Origin: Erythrobacter donghaensis | GTDB taxonomy: Bacteria; Pseudomonadota; Alphaproteobacteria; Sphingomonadales; Sphingomonadaceae | DNA: 64,000 nt | Direction of reading: 5' to 3' | Assembly (NCBI RefSeq): GCF_002155425.1 | Contig: NZ_MUYG01000011.1 | Span: 434,001 to 498,000 of the forward strand | Shown here: positions 27,824 to 38,000 of the stretch, piece by piece | How the letters are laid out: the number at the start of each line of letters is the position of its first letter | Numbering within the stretch: the stretch's first letter is position 1 | Made by a program: the position numbers and the translations under genes | The notes under the pieces: generated by a model | What the model was told of the DNA's origin: nothing | Seen by the model: the letters and a program-made list of their open reading frames with translations, nothing else | The model's database searches: none

Positions 27824-29347
27824 ATGACTGCACCCGAATCCTCCCCCGTCCGTGTCGTCGTGCTTGGCGGCGGCACGGCGGGGTGGATGACCGCCGCGGG
27901 GATCGCCCGGCTGCTCCCCGGTCTCGCCAGTGTCCAGCTGGTCGAGAGCGAGGAGATCGGCATCGTCGGGGTGGGCGAGGCGACGCTGCCGCACATCCGC
28001 GGCTTTGTCGAACGGCTCGGAATCGACGAGGCAGCCTTCATGAAGGCGACCCACGCGACCTACAAGCTGGGGATCGACTTCCGCGACTTCGGGCGGATCG
28101 GGGAAAGCTACATTCACCCCTTCGGCTCCTTCGGCGAGGAAGTGCAGGGGGTGGGCTTCCACCACTGGTGGCTGGAGCTTGCCCGGCACGGCAAGGCGCG
28201 CGAGATCGGCGACTATTCGCTGGCGGTGGCGGCCGCCAAGGCCAACCGCTTCCGCCCGCCCTCGCAGGATGACAGCCTCGGTTCGACCTATGGCTATGCC
28301 TACCAGTTCGACGCCACCTTGTTCGGCCCCTTCATGCGCGAGTTCGCACGCGGGATCGGGGTGGAGCGGCACGAGGGCCGCGTCGTCACGGTCGAGCGTG
28401 ACGGAGCCAGCGGCGATGTCACCGCGCTGATCCTCGCCGACGGGCGGCGGATCGAAGGCGATCTATTCGTCGATTGCTCGGGCTTCCGCTCGATCCTGCT
28501 TGGGCAGGAATTGGGCGTGGCGTGGGAGGACTGGACCCACTGGCTCCCGTGCGACCGTGCGGCGGCCATGCCCTGCACCCATGCGACCGAAGACCTGCGC
28601 CCCTACACCACCGCCACCGCCATGCCCGCCGGGTGGCGCTGGCAGATCCCGCTCCAGCACCGGATGGGTAACGGCTACGTCTTCTCCAGCGCGCATATCT
28701 CCGAGGAGCAGGCCTGCGAGGCGATCATCGCTGCCGCCGAGGGCACGCCGTTGGCCGATCCTCGCATCCTCAAGTTCCGCCCCGGCCGCCGCGCGCAATC
28801 GTGGAGCCACAATGTCATCGGCGTCGGGCTGGCGAGCGGCTTCCTCGAACCGCTGGAATCCACCTCGATCTATCTCGCGCAGATGGCGATCACCTATCTG
28901 ATCGAGCTGTTCCCCACCACCGGCGCGGTCGACCCGCGCGACCGCGACGAGTTCAACCGGCTGGTCGACATGGAATATGACCGCGTGCGTGATTTCCTGA
29001 TCCTGCACTATCACGCCACCACCCGCGACGATTCCGAGTTCTGGAACCATGTGCGCACGATGCAGGTGCCCGATAGCCTTGCCGGCAAGCTCGAACTGTG
29101 GCGGCGCGCGGGCCGAGTCGAGAAATATTCCGACGGGCTGTTCTACGATGCCAGCTGGATCGCGGTCTATGTCGGACAGGGGATGCTGCCCGAAGCCCAC
29201 GATCCGCGCGCAGCGATGATTGCGCCCGATGCGCTCGCCCGCGCCACCGAACGGCTGCGGATGGCGGTGACCGGCGAGGTTGCGGCCATGCCCGGCCACC
29301 GCGACTATCTGATGCGCGAGGCCGCCCGGCTCGCCGAGGCGGCGTGA
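27824..29347 (+). CDS. Flavin-dependent halogenase-like protein 1 (PrnA family)
   Basis: 507 residues. FAD-binding GGGTAGWMTAA (about 15-25), the catalytic Lys81 in TYKLGIDF, the halogenase marker WRWQIP (271-276) and SGFLEPLESTSIYL, which carries the second active-site Glu, are all intact. These proteins use FADH2, O2 and halide to make a lysine-bound hypohalite that halogenates an aromatic ring. The natural substrate of the receptor-linked branch is unknown, so tryptophan should not be assumed. It starts 25 bp after the sugar porter and overlaps the next gene (GTGA), so it is probably in the same sugar-induced operon. A flavin reductase is not encoded nearby. Confidence 0.9.
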   Translation: MTAPESSPVRVVVLGGGTAGWMTAAGIARLLPGLASVQLVESEEIGIVGVGEATLPHIRGFVERLGIDEAAFMKATHATYKLGIDFRDFGRIGESYIHPFGSFGEEVQGVGFHHWWLELARHGKAREIGDYSLAVAAAKANRFRPPSQDDSLGSTYGYAYQFDATLFGPFMREFARGIGVERHEGRVVTVERDGASGDVTALILADGRRIEGDLFVDCSGFRSILLGQELGVAWEDWTHWLPCDRAAAMPCTHATEDLRPYTTATAMPAGWRWQIPLQHRMGNGYVFSSAHISEEQACEAIIAAAEGTPLADPRILKFRPGRRAQSWSHNVIGVGLASGFLEPLESTSIYLAQMAITYLIELFPTTGAVDPRDRDEFNRLVDMEYDRVRDFLILHYHATTRDDSEFWNHVRTMQVPDSLAGKLELWRRAGRVEKYSDGLFYDASWIAVYVGQGMLPEAHDPRAAMIAPDALARATERLRMAVTGEVAAMPGHRDYLMREAARLAEAA

Positions 29348-30813
29348 GTAACCCGCGCGAGCCGCTGCGCCGCGTCGTCGTGGTCGGCGGCGGCCAGCTT
29401 GGCGTGCTCGCCGCCATCGCGCTGCGCCGCGCGCTTCCGGGTTGCGAGGTGCTGGTGATCGGCACGCCGCCGAGCCCGGCTGCCTTCGCCGATACCGCCG
29501 CCACCGCGATGCCCTTCACCAACAAGCTGCACGATCGGCTGGGGCTGGCCGAGGCCGATATCGTCACCCGCGCCGGGGGCTCCTATCGACTGATCACGCG
29601 GTTTTCCGGATGGGGCGGGCAGGGGCAGGCGGGTGCGGTGGCCTATGGCGAGACGCTCGACCCCGCGCTCAAGACCGCCTTCGCGCGCGATTGGGGCGCG
29701 GTGCGCCTGCCGGGTGCGGGGGCGCCGCCAGTGGGCAGTCTTGCGCAGGTGCTTGCCGAGGCCGGCCGCTTCGCGCCCCCGCCACCGGGCGAGCCAACGC
29801 CGCTGTCGGCTGTCGACTATGCCCTGCGCTGGAATCCGGCAGCCTATCGCGGGCTGCTGATCGACAGTGCCGAGGCGCTCGGGGTCGGCTATGTCGAAGG
29901 CATGATCGACCGGATCGAGCCGGGCGAGGGCGAGGACATTGCCGCGGTCGGGCTGGCGGGCGGAGGGATGATCCCCGCCGATCTGTTTCTCGACTGCTCC
30001 GGCCCCGAGGCCAGTCTGATCGCCGCGCACCCGGCCTTTGCCTTTACCGACTGGTCGGCGAGCCTGCCCACCCGCCGCATCTATTGCAGCCAGCCCGGCG
30101 CGCCGATGGCGGCGCTGGAGGACCGGATCACGCTGACCGGCCTCGGCTGGGTCAGCGAGATCGCGGGGCGGGACGGGTTGCAGATCATGCTCGGCACCCC
30201 GGCCCATGTCCCGCGCGAGGATGCGCTGGCGCTGCTGCGTCTCCCTGCGCGCACGGTGATCGCGCTGACGCCGGGGCGCGCCGAGCGCCCGTGGATCGGC
30301 AATATCATCGCTCTGGGCGATGCCGCTGCGCGGTTCGAGCCGCTGGGGCCGCTGCACCTCGACCTCGCCCACCGCCAGCTCGCGCTGCTGCTCGAGATGC
30401 TGCCGGGCCGCGACATTTCGCCGCTCGAGCGGAAGGAATATAACCGCCGCTCGGGACTGATGATGGAAGGGGTGCGCGAGGTGCTGGCGCTGCACTTTGC
30501 CGGAATCGAAGCCCAGCGCGTGTTCGGCGCGCCGCCTCTGCCGGGCCGGGTGGCGGCAGTGATCGACCAGTTCCTGCGGCGCGGCCGCATCCCCTTTCGC
30601 GAGGAATTGCCCTTGCTGGGGCAGGAGCAGTTCGCGCTGCTGGTGGCGCTCGGCTGGACACCTGGAATGCCGCCCGCCGCGCAGGCCGCCGATGCTGCGG
30701 GCGAAGGCGCGGCGCGCGCCGCGTTCGAGGCCGAAGCCCGCGCCGCACTCGCCTTCGCGCCGCCCTACGATCAATGGTTGTCGCGCGTCGCTAGCCGAGC
30801 ACCTTCCGGATAA
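29344..30813 (+). CDS. Diverged halogenase paralogue lacking active-site motifs
   Basis: 489 residues from a GTG overlapping the previous stop. The fold is still that of the neighbouring halogenases (FAD motif, LFLDCSGPEASLIA, NIIALGDAAARFEPLGPLHL, LERKEYNRRSGLMMEGVREV), but key residues are changed: the FAD motif reads GGGQLGVLAA instead of GGGTAGW, the catalytic Lys is Arg82 (SYRLITRF), WxWxIP is missing, and EPLEST is EPLGPL. It can hardly work as a halogenase; it may be a partner protein or bind flavin for another reaction. Its 3' end overlaps the convergent cupin gene by 23 bp. Confidence 0.8.
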   Translation: MSNPREPLRRVVVVGGGQLGVLAAIALRRALPGCEVLVIGTPPSPAAFADTAATAMPFTNKLHDRLGLAEADIVTRAGGSYRLITRFSGWGGQGQAGAVAYGETLDPALKTAFARDWGAVRLPGAGAPPVGSLAQVLAEAGRFAPPPPGEPTPLSAVDYALRWNPAAYRGLLIDSAEALGVGYVEGMIDRIEPGEGEDIAAVGLAGGGMIPADLFLDCSGPEASLIAAHPAFAFTDWSASLPTRRIYCSQPGAPMAALEDRITLTGLGWVSEIAGRDGLQIMLGTPAHVPREDALALLRLPARTVIALTPGRAERPWIGNIIALGDAAARFEPLGPLHLDLAHRQLALLLEMLPGRDISPLERKEYNRRSGLMMEGVREVLALHFAGIEAQRVFGAPPLPGRVAAVIDQFLRRGRIPFREELPLLGQEQFALLVALGWTPGMPPAAQAADAAGEGAARAAFEAEARAALAFAPPYDQWLSRVASRAPSG

Positions 30814-31813
30814 AATCGCGCATCGCCGCGAGGTTCTCGCGCGAAGGCGGGCCGAGGACGCCCTTTGCCTGCGCCGGCAGATGCGCGCCCGGATCGCCTT
30901 CGGCGCCGAAGACATAGTAATCGAGCAGCCCCCGCCACACGGCGCGCTGATCGTCGGGCATATGGCGGAAGGCGAACATCGCGTGCATCAGCGCATCATA
31001 GGGGCTGCCGATCCCCTCGGGGCAGTCGGGTGTCCACCAGTAATTGACGAGGATACTGACGGACTCGAGCGATTCCACCCCGTGCCACCAGCCATAGGGA
31101 ATGTAGATCGCATCGCCCGGCTCCAGCGTCCCGGTGCTGGCATGCTGCGCTGCCTCGGCAAAGCGCGGATATTTTTCCAGATCGGGCGCGTGCGGATCGA
31201 CCATGCTGACCGGCACGCCCGCCGGGGTCACTTCGAAAGGGCCGGGATAGAGCGCGGCGATCTGGTCGGGCGGATAGAGCGTGAAGCGCCGCCGGCCGGC
31301 GACGCAGCAGGCCACATTGGCCTTGGCGTCCCAATGTGTGCCGACGCGGATGCGGTTGCCGATCCAGATGCGCGCTCGAACATCGGGCAGTGCCGCCAGC
31401 CGGTTCTCGCGCGCGAAGGCGGGGAGCAGGTCGTCGATCATTTCCGACTGCACCGCCATCGCGGGGGGATCGGGCATGGCCGCCGCACGCAGCAGATCGG
31501 CAAGGAAGGTCTCCAGCCGCCCGTTCCCCCGCACGAAATTCAGCTTCGTGGCGTCGGGCGTATAGAAGAACCGCCCCTGCTCGGATGGCGCAGCGGCGAT
31601 CGCTCCGACGGGGCGCGTGGTCGGCTCGCGGCCGAGATAGGCGATTATCGTTTCATCGCCTTGCCGCGCCGCCGCAACCGCGGGCCAATCGGCGACAAGG
31701 CCGCGTAGCACAACCGGTTGCCCTTCCGCCCGAAGCGATGCGAGCCCCGCCTCCGTGAGCGGGCCTGCGATCTCCTTCATCGGAGCGGGCGGTGGGAGCG
31801 CGGCGGCGGTCAC
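30791..31813 (-). CDS. Cupin-8/JmjC-like protein (Pass1-type)
   Basis: 340 residues. A double-stranded beta-helix with the iron-site pattern HWDAKANVACCVAGRRRFTL (HxD) and a distal His in YIPYGWWHGVESL; FTLYPPDQ and VNYWWTPD are typical of cupin-like domain 8 hydroxylases. These are 2-oxoglutarate and Fe(II) oxygenases. Genes of this type recur next to PrnA-like halogenases and TonB receptors in alphaproteobacteria and xanthomonads. It is the last gene of the leftward operon, overlapping the upstream halogenase by 4 bp. The substrate is unknown; hydroxylation of a protein or small molecule is inference. Confidence 0.82.
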   Translation of the reverse strand: MTAAALPPPAPMKEIAGPLTEAGLASLRAEGQPVVLRGLVADWPAVAAARQGDETIIAYLGREPTTRPVGAIAAAPSEQGRFFYTPDATKLNFVRGNGRLETFLADLLRAAAMPDPPAMAVQSEMIDDLLPAFARENRLAALPDVRARIWIGNRIRVGTHWDAKANVACCVAGRRRFTLYPPDQIAALYPGPFEVTPAGVPVSMVDPHAPDLEKYPRFAEAAQHASTGTLEPGDAIYIPYGWWHGVESLESVSILVNYWWTPDCPEGIGSPYDALMHAMFAFRHMPDDQRAVWRGLLDYYVFGAEGDPGAHLPAQAKGVLGPPSRENLAAMRDFIRKVLG

Positions 31814-33348
31814 GCGGTCAGGTGCTCGGCCGCGGCAATTGCTCCGCCGTTCTGGCGCAGGAACTCCGCCTGCGTCGGCAATTGTTGGGCCGTCTGGGCG
31901 ATCACCCCGCGGATATGCGCCAGCCGCTGGCGGGTTTCAGCCTCGTCGAGCATCCACGCCGCCGGGTGATACCCTTGAGGCGTCACGCCTTGCGACAGCA
32001 TCACCGACAGCCAGCTGTCTTCGGTGAACAGCTCGTTGTTCTCGCGGATGATCCGGCCCGAGGAGCGGAACATGTCCAGCTTTTCGGCAAGCCCCTCGGG
32101 CGCTTCAAGATGGCGGCAATAGCGCCAGAATTCCGAATCGTCGCGCTCGCTCGCGCGGTAGTGGAGCACCAGAAAATCGCGGATGTTGATATATTCGCGC
32201 TCCGTTTCGGCGTTGAAGCGGTCGCGTTCCACCGCGCCAAAGCCCGTGTCGGGGAACAGCGCGAGCAGCCGCGCGATGCCGGATTGCACGAGGTGGATCG
32301 AGGTCGATTCGAGCGGTTCGAGAAAGCCCGCCGCCAGCCCCAGCGCCACCACGTTCTTGTCCCACGCCCGCGCCCGGTGCCCGGCCTTGAACGCCAGATG
32401 ATTGGGATCGGCCAGCGGCGCGCCGTCGAGATTGGCGAGCAGCAGATCGGTCGCCGCCTGCCGGTCGATATGGGCGGAGGAAAAGACGTGGCCATTGCCG
32501 ATCCGGTGCTGGAGCGGGATGCGCCATTGCCAGCCTGCGGTTCGCGCGGTCGAGCGGGTGAGCGGCTCGTTCGCCCCGCCCAGCGTGCAGGGGATGGCGA
32601 CCGCGCTGTCGCAGGGCAGCCACTTGCTCCAGTCGGTGAAAGGCACGCCCAAGGTCTGCCCGAGCAGCAGCGAGCGGAAGCCCGAACAGTCGATGAACAA
32701 TTCGCCCGCCACTTCGCGTCCGTCTTCCAGCGTTACGCCGGTGACAAAGCCGCTTTCACCGTCCTGCGCGACAGAGACGACCCGCCCCTCGACCCGCACC
32801 GCGCCCGCGCTTTCCGCATAACCGCGCAGGAAGCGGGCATAGCGGCCCGCATCGAACTGGAAGGCGTAGCTGAGCTTCGACAGCGGCGATTTGGGCTGGT
32901 CGGGCCGCGGCCAGGCGAAACGCCCCGCCTTGCCCGCGACCGCCGCGATCGAATAATCGTCGATCCGCGAGCTATCGCCCACCTCTTGCCCGCGCAGCCA
33001 GAAATGCTGGAATTCGATCCCCAGCATGTCGATCCCGAAGCTGCCGAAAGGGTGGACATAAGAGTGCCCGGGCCGCAGCCAGTCGACGAATTCGATGCCG
33101 AGTTTGTAGGTCGCGCGGGTCTCGCGCATGAAGGTCATCTCGTCGAGGCCGAGCAGGCGGTTGAAGCCGATGATCTGCGGGATGGTCGCCTCGCCCACGC
33201 CGACCGTGCCGATCGCCTCGCTCTCGATCAGGGTCACAGAAAGGCCGGGCATCTGGCCGAGCACGCGCACCATCGCGGCCGCCGTCATCCACCCGGCGGT
33301 GCCGCCGCCGACGATGACGATCTTGGTGACGGGCGGAGCTGCGCTCAT
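31810..33348 (-). CDS. Flavin-dependent halogenase-like protein 2 (PrnA family)
   Basis: 512 residues. Intact FAD motif IVIVGGGTAGWMTAA, catalytic Lys82 in TYKLGIEFVDW, marker WQWRIP in TAGWQWRIPLQHRIGNGHVF and AGFLEPLESTSIHL. All residues expected for hypohalite formation are therefore present. It overlaps the start region of the cupin gene and the stop of the upstream halogenase by 4 bp each, forming a tight three-gene operon. It is closer to halogenase 3 than to halogenase 1 by shared phrases such as GEATIPQI / GEATIPPI. The substrate is unknown. Confidence 0.9.
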   Translation of the reverse strand: MSAAPPVTKIVIVGGGTAGWMTAAAMVRVLGQMPGLSVTLIESEAIGTVGVGEATIPQIIGFNRLLGLDEMTFMRETRATYKLGIEFVDWLRPGHSYVHPFGSFGIDMLGIEFQHFWLRGQEVGDSSRIDDYSIAAVAGKAGRFAWPRPDQPKSPLSKLSYAFQFDAGRYARFLRGYAESAGAVRVEGRVVSVAQDGESGFVTGVTLEDGREVAGELFIDCSGFRSLLLGQTLGVPFTDWSKWLPCDSAVAIPCTLGGANEPLTRSTARTAGWQWRIPLQHRIGNGHVFSSAHIDRQAATDLLLANLDGAPLADPNHLAFKAGHRARAWDKNVVALGLAAGFLEPLESTSIHLVQSGIARLLALFPDTGFGAVERDRFNAETEREYINIRDFLVLHYRASERDDSEFWRYCRHLEAPEGLAEKLDMFRSSGRIIRENNELFTEDSWLSVMLSQGVTPQGYHPAAWMLDEAETRQRLAHIRGVIAQTAQQLPTQAEFLRQNGGAIAAAEHLTA

Positions 33349-34904
33349 GCGACCGCCGCCTCAGCGGCCAAATGCCAGCTGCCCGACTGGCGCAGGAAAT
33401 CGCCATGCCCGGGCAGGCGCGCGGCAACATCGGCATAGGCCGCGCGCATCTGGGCCATCGCGGCGGCGACCTTGTCGGGATCGAGCGTGTCGGCGATGGG
33501 ATCATGCGCCTCGGGCCAGATGTTCTGCCCCAGCATCACCGCGACCCAGCTCGGCAGGCTGAACAGCTCGGCATTCTCGCGGAACACGCGGCCGCGGTGC
33601 TGCCACAGCGCGATCTTGCGTGCGAGACTGTCGGGCACCTCCATGTGCTTGACGTAACGCCAGAACTCGGAGTCCTCGCGCTGCGTCGCCTTGTAGTGGA
33701 GGATCACGAAATCGCGCACGTCCTGATACAGCTCGTGCATCCCGCGATTATACTCGTCGCGCTCCAGCGGGCTGATCGGCAGGTCGGGGAACAGCGCGAA
33801 CAGGCGCTGGATGCCGTTCTGGATGAGGTGGATCGAGGTCGATTCGAGCGGCTCGATAAAGCCTGAGGACAGGCCGAGCGCGACGACATTGTGGTTCCAC
33901 GCCTTGCGCCGCATGCCGGTGAGGAATTTCAGCCCGCGCGGTTCGGCCAGCGGCTCGGTTTCGAGGTTCGCGAGCAGGATACGCCGCGCCTCGTCCTCGT
34001 CCATGAAAGCGCTCGAATAGACGTGCCCGTTGCCGGTGCGGTGCTGCAACGGGATGCGCCATTGCCACCCGGCGCTGTGCGCGGTGGCGCGGGTGAAGGG
34101 ATCGGGCGGGCCGGGCGAGCGCGAGGGGACGGCGAGCGCGCGATCCATTGGCAGCCATCGGCTCCAGTCCTCGTATCCGGTTTCCAGCGCTTCCTCGATC
34201 AGCAACCCGCGAAAGCCCGAACAGTCGATGAAGAGATCGCCCGCAACGGTCGCGCCGCTTGCCAGCGTGACGCTGGCGACATCGCCCGTCTCGCCGTCGC
34301 GGGTGACGTTGGTGATCGTGCCTTCGATCCGCACCGCGCCCTGCCGTTCGGCGAGGCGGCGCAGATAGGCGGCATAGAGCCCCGCGTCGAAATGATAGGC
34401 ATAGGCGATCTCGCGCACCACCGACTGCGCGCCTGCTGCGGGGCGGGCGAAGCGGCCCGCGGCGGCGGCTGCGGTGCTCATCGAATAGGCGCCGATCGGG
34501 CCTGCCCCCGCAGTGCCCGAGCGCGCCTGTTCGCGCAGCCACAGCTGGTGGAAGGCGATGCCGTGCAGGTCCTGGCCATAGGTGCCGAAGGGGTGGAAAT
34601 AGCGGTCGCCCTGCTGGCCCCAGTTGACGAATTCGATCCCCAGCTTGCAGGTGCCGCGGGTTTCGCGCAGGAATTCGGCCTCGGGAATGTCGAGCATGGC
34701 GTTGAAGCTGCGGATCGGCGGAATGGTCGCCTCGCCCACGCCGACCGTGCCGATCGCGTCGGATTCGATCAGCGTGACCGTCCGGCGGCCATCGTCGAAG
34801 AACCGCGACAAAGCGGCCGCCGCCATCCATCCGGCGGTGCCACCGCCGACGATCACGACCCGCGCAAGGCGGCTTACGTTACCGATACCATGGCCCCTCA
34901 TCAT
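33345..34904 (-). CDS. Flavin-dependent halogenase-like protein 3 (PrnA family)
   Basis: 519 residues (the first 10-15 may not be translated; the FAD motif VVIVGGGTAGWMAAA starts at residue 16). Catalytic Lys87 in TCKLGIEFVNW, WQWRIP in SAGWQWRIPLQHRTGNGHVY and SGFIEPLESTSIHL are all intact. It is the first gene of the leftward operon with halogenase 2 and the cupin, divergent from the xylan TonB receptor. An operator of the xylose regulon lies in the shared promoter region, so sugar control is likely. The substrate is unknown. Confidence 0.9.
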   Translation of the reverse strand: MMRGHGIGNVSRLARVVIVGGGTAGWMAAAALSRFFDDGRRTVTLIESDAIGTVGVGEATIPPIRSFNAMLDIPEAEFLRETRGTCKLGIEFVNWGQQGDRYFHPFGTYGQDLHGIAFHQLWLREQARSGTAGAGPIGAYSMSTAAAAAGRFARPAAGAQSVVREIAYAYHFDAGLYAAYLRRLAERQGAVRIEGTITNVTRDGETGDVASVTLASGATVAGDLFIDCSGFRGLLIEEALETGYEDWSRWLPMDRALAVPSRSPGPPDPFTRATAHSAGWQWRIPLQHRTGNGHVYSSAFMDEDEARRILLANLETEPLAEPRGLKFLTGMRRKAWNHNVVALGLSSGFIEPLESTSIHLIQNGIQRLFALFPDLPISPLERDEYNRGMHELYQDVRDFVILHYKATQREDSEFWRYVKHMEVPDSLARKIALWQHRGRVFRENAELFSLPSWVAVMLGQNIWPEAHDPIADTLDPDKVAAAMAQMRAAYADVAARLPGHGDFLRQSGSWHLAAEAAVA

Positions 34905-35043
34905 CCTCTCCCGATCCTACCGCGTTCGGCCATTGTTGGCAAATTGCCACACTGTCCCTGCAAAAATGCGAAGGCCTATTGTCAAGCGGCTCAGCCACCG
35001 ATAATCCATACCCCCACAACAGGGCAAGCTATCTGACTATAAA

Positions 35044-35057
35044 TGATAGCGCTAACA
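35044..35057. promoter_or_regulatory. LacI-type operator, site 2
   Basis: TGATAGCGCTAACA, 12 of 14 matches to TGGTAGCGCTACCA. It is 15 bp before the receptor ATG, close to its ribosome site, and 140 bp before the halogenase 3 start. This position would block the receptor transcript near its start. Confidence 0.8.
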
Positions 35058-35071
35058 TGGGGAGGGATCTT

Positions 35072-38000
35072 ATGCGCATCGCGATGCAGCACCGTGTCGT
35101 TCAGGCTGGGGGCCAGAGCGGCTGGTTGAAGGGGGCCTTGCGCGCCGGGGCTTCGGTGCTGGTGGTCAGCAGTGCGCTGAGTGGTCAGCTGGCCGCCGCG
35201 CAGGATGCCGAGCAGCCGGACCCTGATGTCGAGGATGCGGCTCCCGCCGAAGACGCCAACGTCAACGAGATCCTCGTCACCGGCCTGCGTGCTTCGCTCG
35301 CCAACGCCCAGAACCTCAAGAAGAACTCCGACACCGTGGTTGACGCGATCACCGCGCAGGATATCGGCGCGCTGCCCGACCGTTCGGTGACCGAAGCGCT
35401 CCAGCGCGTGCCCGGCATCGCCATCAACCGCTTCGCCGGTTCGAACGATCCCGACCACTTCTCGGTCGAAGGTTCGGGCGTCGTGATTCGCGGTCTCAAC
35501 TTCGTGCGTTCGGAATTCAACGGTCGCACCGCCTTTTCCTCGGGCGTGGGCGGGCAGGCGCTGAACTTTGCCGACGTGCCCGCCGAACTGCTCGGCTCGG
35601 TGGTGATCAGCAAGAACTCCACGGCAGAGATGATTGAAGGGGGCCTTGCGGGCACGGTCAATCTCAACACCCGCAAGCCGTTCGACAATAACGGCCTCAA
35701 GATCGCGTTCAGCGCCGAGGCGAACTATGGCGATTTCCGCAAGGAATGGACGCCGACGCTTTCAGGCCTGATCAGCAACACCTGGGACACCGACAAGGGG
35801 CGCTTCGGCCTGCTGGCGAGTGCTTCCTACTCGCGCATCAAGAGCCGTGCTGACGGTCTTCAGGTCGCCAACTATCAGACGCGCGACGGTCAGCTGGTGA
35901 ACGCTGCCAACACCGATGGTGTGCTGGTGTGCCGCAATCCCTTGCCGAGCAGTGTGGACAACTTCACCTTGCCGCCGGGCGGATCGCTTTGCGGCAATTT
36001 CGGCGCGGCGGGCGCCGATGGCTTCGCCGATTACGCCGCCTCGCGCGTGGCACCGGTCGGCGGGCAGTTCCGCACGCAGGAATTCGACCGTGAACGCAAC
36101 GGCCTCGCGGTCTCGGCCCAGTTCGAATCGATCGACGAGAAGACCGTGATCACCGCGGAATTCATCCGCTCGGCCTCGACCAACAAGTGGGGCGAATACA
36201 CCTACGAAACCGCCCCCGATCAGGCGGAATACAACACCTATCCGATTGGCTGCCAGCAGAACGGCAATGGCCCCAACGTGATCAACCCCGGCGGTGCGCT
36301 GGGCGATCCCACCGCGCGCGCGCAGTGCCCGGTCGGCGGATTCACCGATTACATCTACAACGACACCGGGCTGTTCCAGTCGGGCTATATCGTCAACGCC
36401 AACAATGGCTGGCGCGGGCCGGTCAACAATTTCGATCCCCGCCCGGCGGGTATCGATGGCGATGGCAACGCGTTCGGCGGCGGGTCGCCCTTCGTGCCGA
36501 TCGGCGGCTTGCAGCAGTCGCTCGCGCGGCGACAGGTCGATGACCGGATCACCAACGAGGATTACTCGCTCAACCTCAAGACCGAGCTGACCGATCGCCT
36601 CTCGCTGCGGCTCGACGCGCAATATGCCACATCGCGCAAGCAGAACCTCGATTTCAGCGTGTTCGGTTCGATCTTCGCCGATCAGGAGCTCGACATTTCC
36701 GGCGATCTGCCGGTCATCGTGCCGCGCAAGCCGCAGTTCCTGGGCTACAACTGGTCGACCCCGAGCGATGCGCTGGGCAGCGCGACCGAAGAGCAGTATT
36801 TCAGCGATCCGCGCTTCCAGTTCTGGCGCGCGGCGATGGACCACATCGAGGATTCGACCGGCAAGCAATATGCCTTCCAGGCCGACATGGCCTACGAGTT
36901 CGACGACGATTCCTTCATTCGCCGGGCAAAGTGGGGCGCGCGCTATCAGGACCGTGACCAGACGGTGCGCTACACCACCTATAACTGGGGGATGCTGAGC
37001 GAGGTGTGGTCCGGCTCGCGCCCGACCAACTTCGCCGATACGCCCGCAGAGCTTTCGGAACGCTACGAATTCCCCAACTTCTTCCGCGGTCAGGTCGCCG
37101 GGCCTCCGGGCGGGTTCTACTACAGCGGCGATCTGATCGGTGACTATGAGGGCGCGATTGCCGACTTCCAGTCGGTGCAGGATGTCTCGCGCACTTTCGG
37201 CAGCTCGCCGAACTGGGTGCCGCTGTCAGGGCGGCAAGGTGCCATCGCGGGGACGCCCTATCTGCGCGAGGATATCCAGCCGCTGACGCAGCAGGACGCC
37301 GCGGCCTATCTCCAGCTCGATTTCGGCGCGGATGATATTTTCGGCTCGTCGATGCGCATTTCGGGCAATATCGGCGTGCGCTATGTCGACACCCGGGTGC
37401 GGTCCGAAGGCTTCCTCGGCGTGCCGAGCCAGCAGGCGCTGGGGATTAACCAGCCGTTCTTCAACGTGGTCAATCCGAACACGGGCGAAATCATCACGCC
37501 CGGCCGCTGCGAGGCGGGCGTGCCCGACGGTGCGCCTCCCGGAACGCCGCCGACCACGCCGGGCGGGGTCTGCAACCTCGGGCCGCAGGGCTATGCCGAT
37601 CTCCAGCAGTTCGCCGGGACCGGGACAGCCGATGGCGGTCAGCGCAGCGTGGCGGACACGAATTACGACTTCTGGCTGCCCAGCTTCAACCTCAAGCTTG
37701 GCGTGACCGAGGACGTGATCTTCCGGTTCGCAGCATCGAAGGTGCTGACGCGGCCGGACAATGCCAATATCCGCAACTTCCTGAACATCGGCCTTGAGGG
37801 CAGCGAGCTGACCGCGACCGCGGGCAACCCGTTCCTCAGGCCGGCCACCGCCTGGCAGTTTGACCTCACCGCCGAATGGTACTTCGACACGGTCGGATCG
37901 CTGACCTTCAACGCCTTCTACAAGGATGTGAAGGACTTCTTCTTCCAGGACATCTTCTCGCGGCAGATCACCAGCAACGGGATCACCAAGGAAGTGCTGG

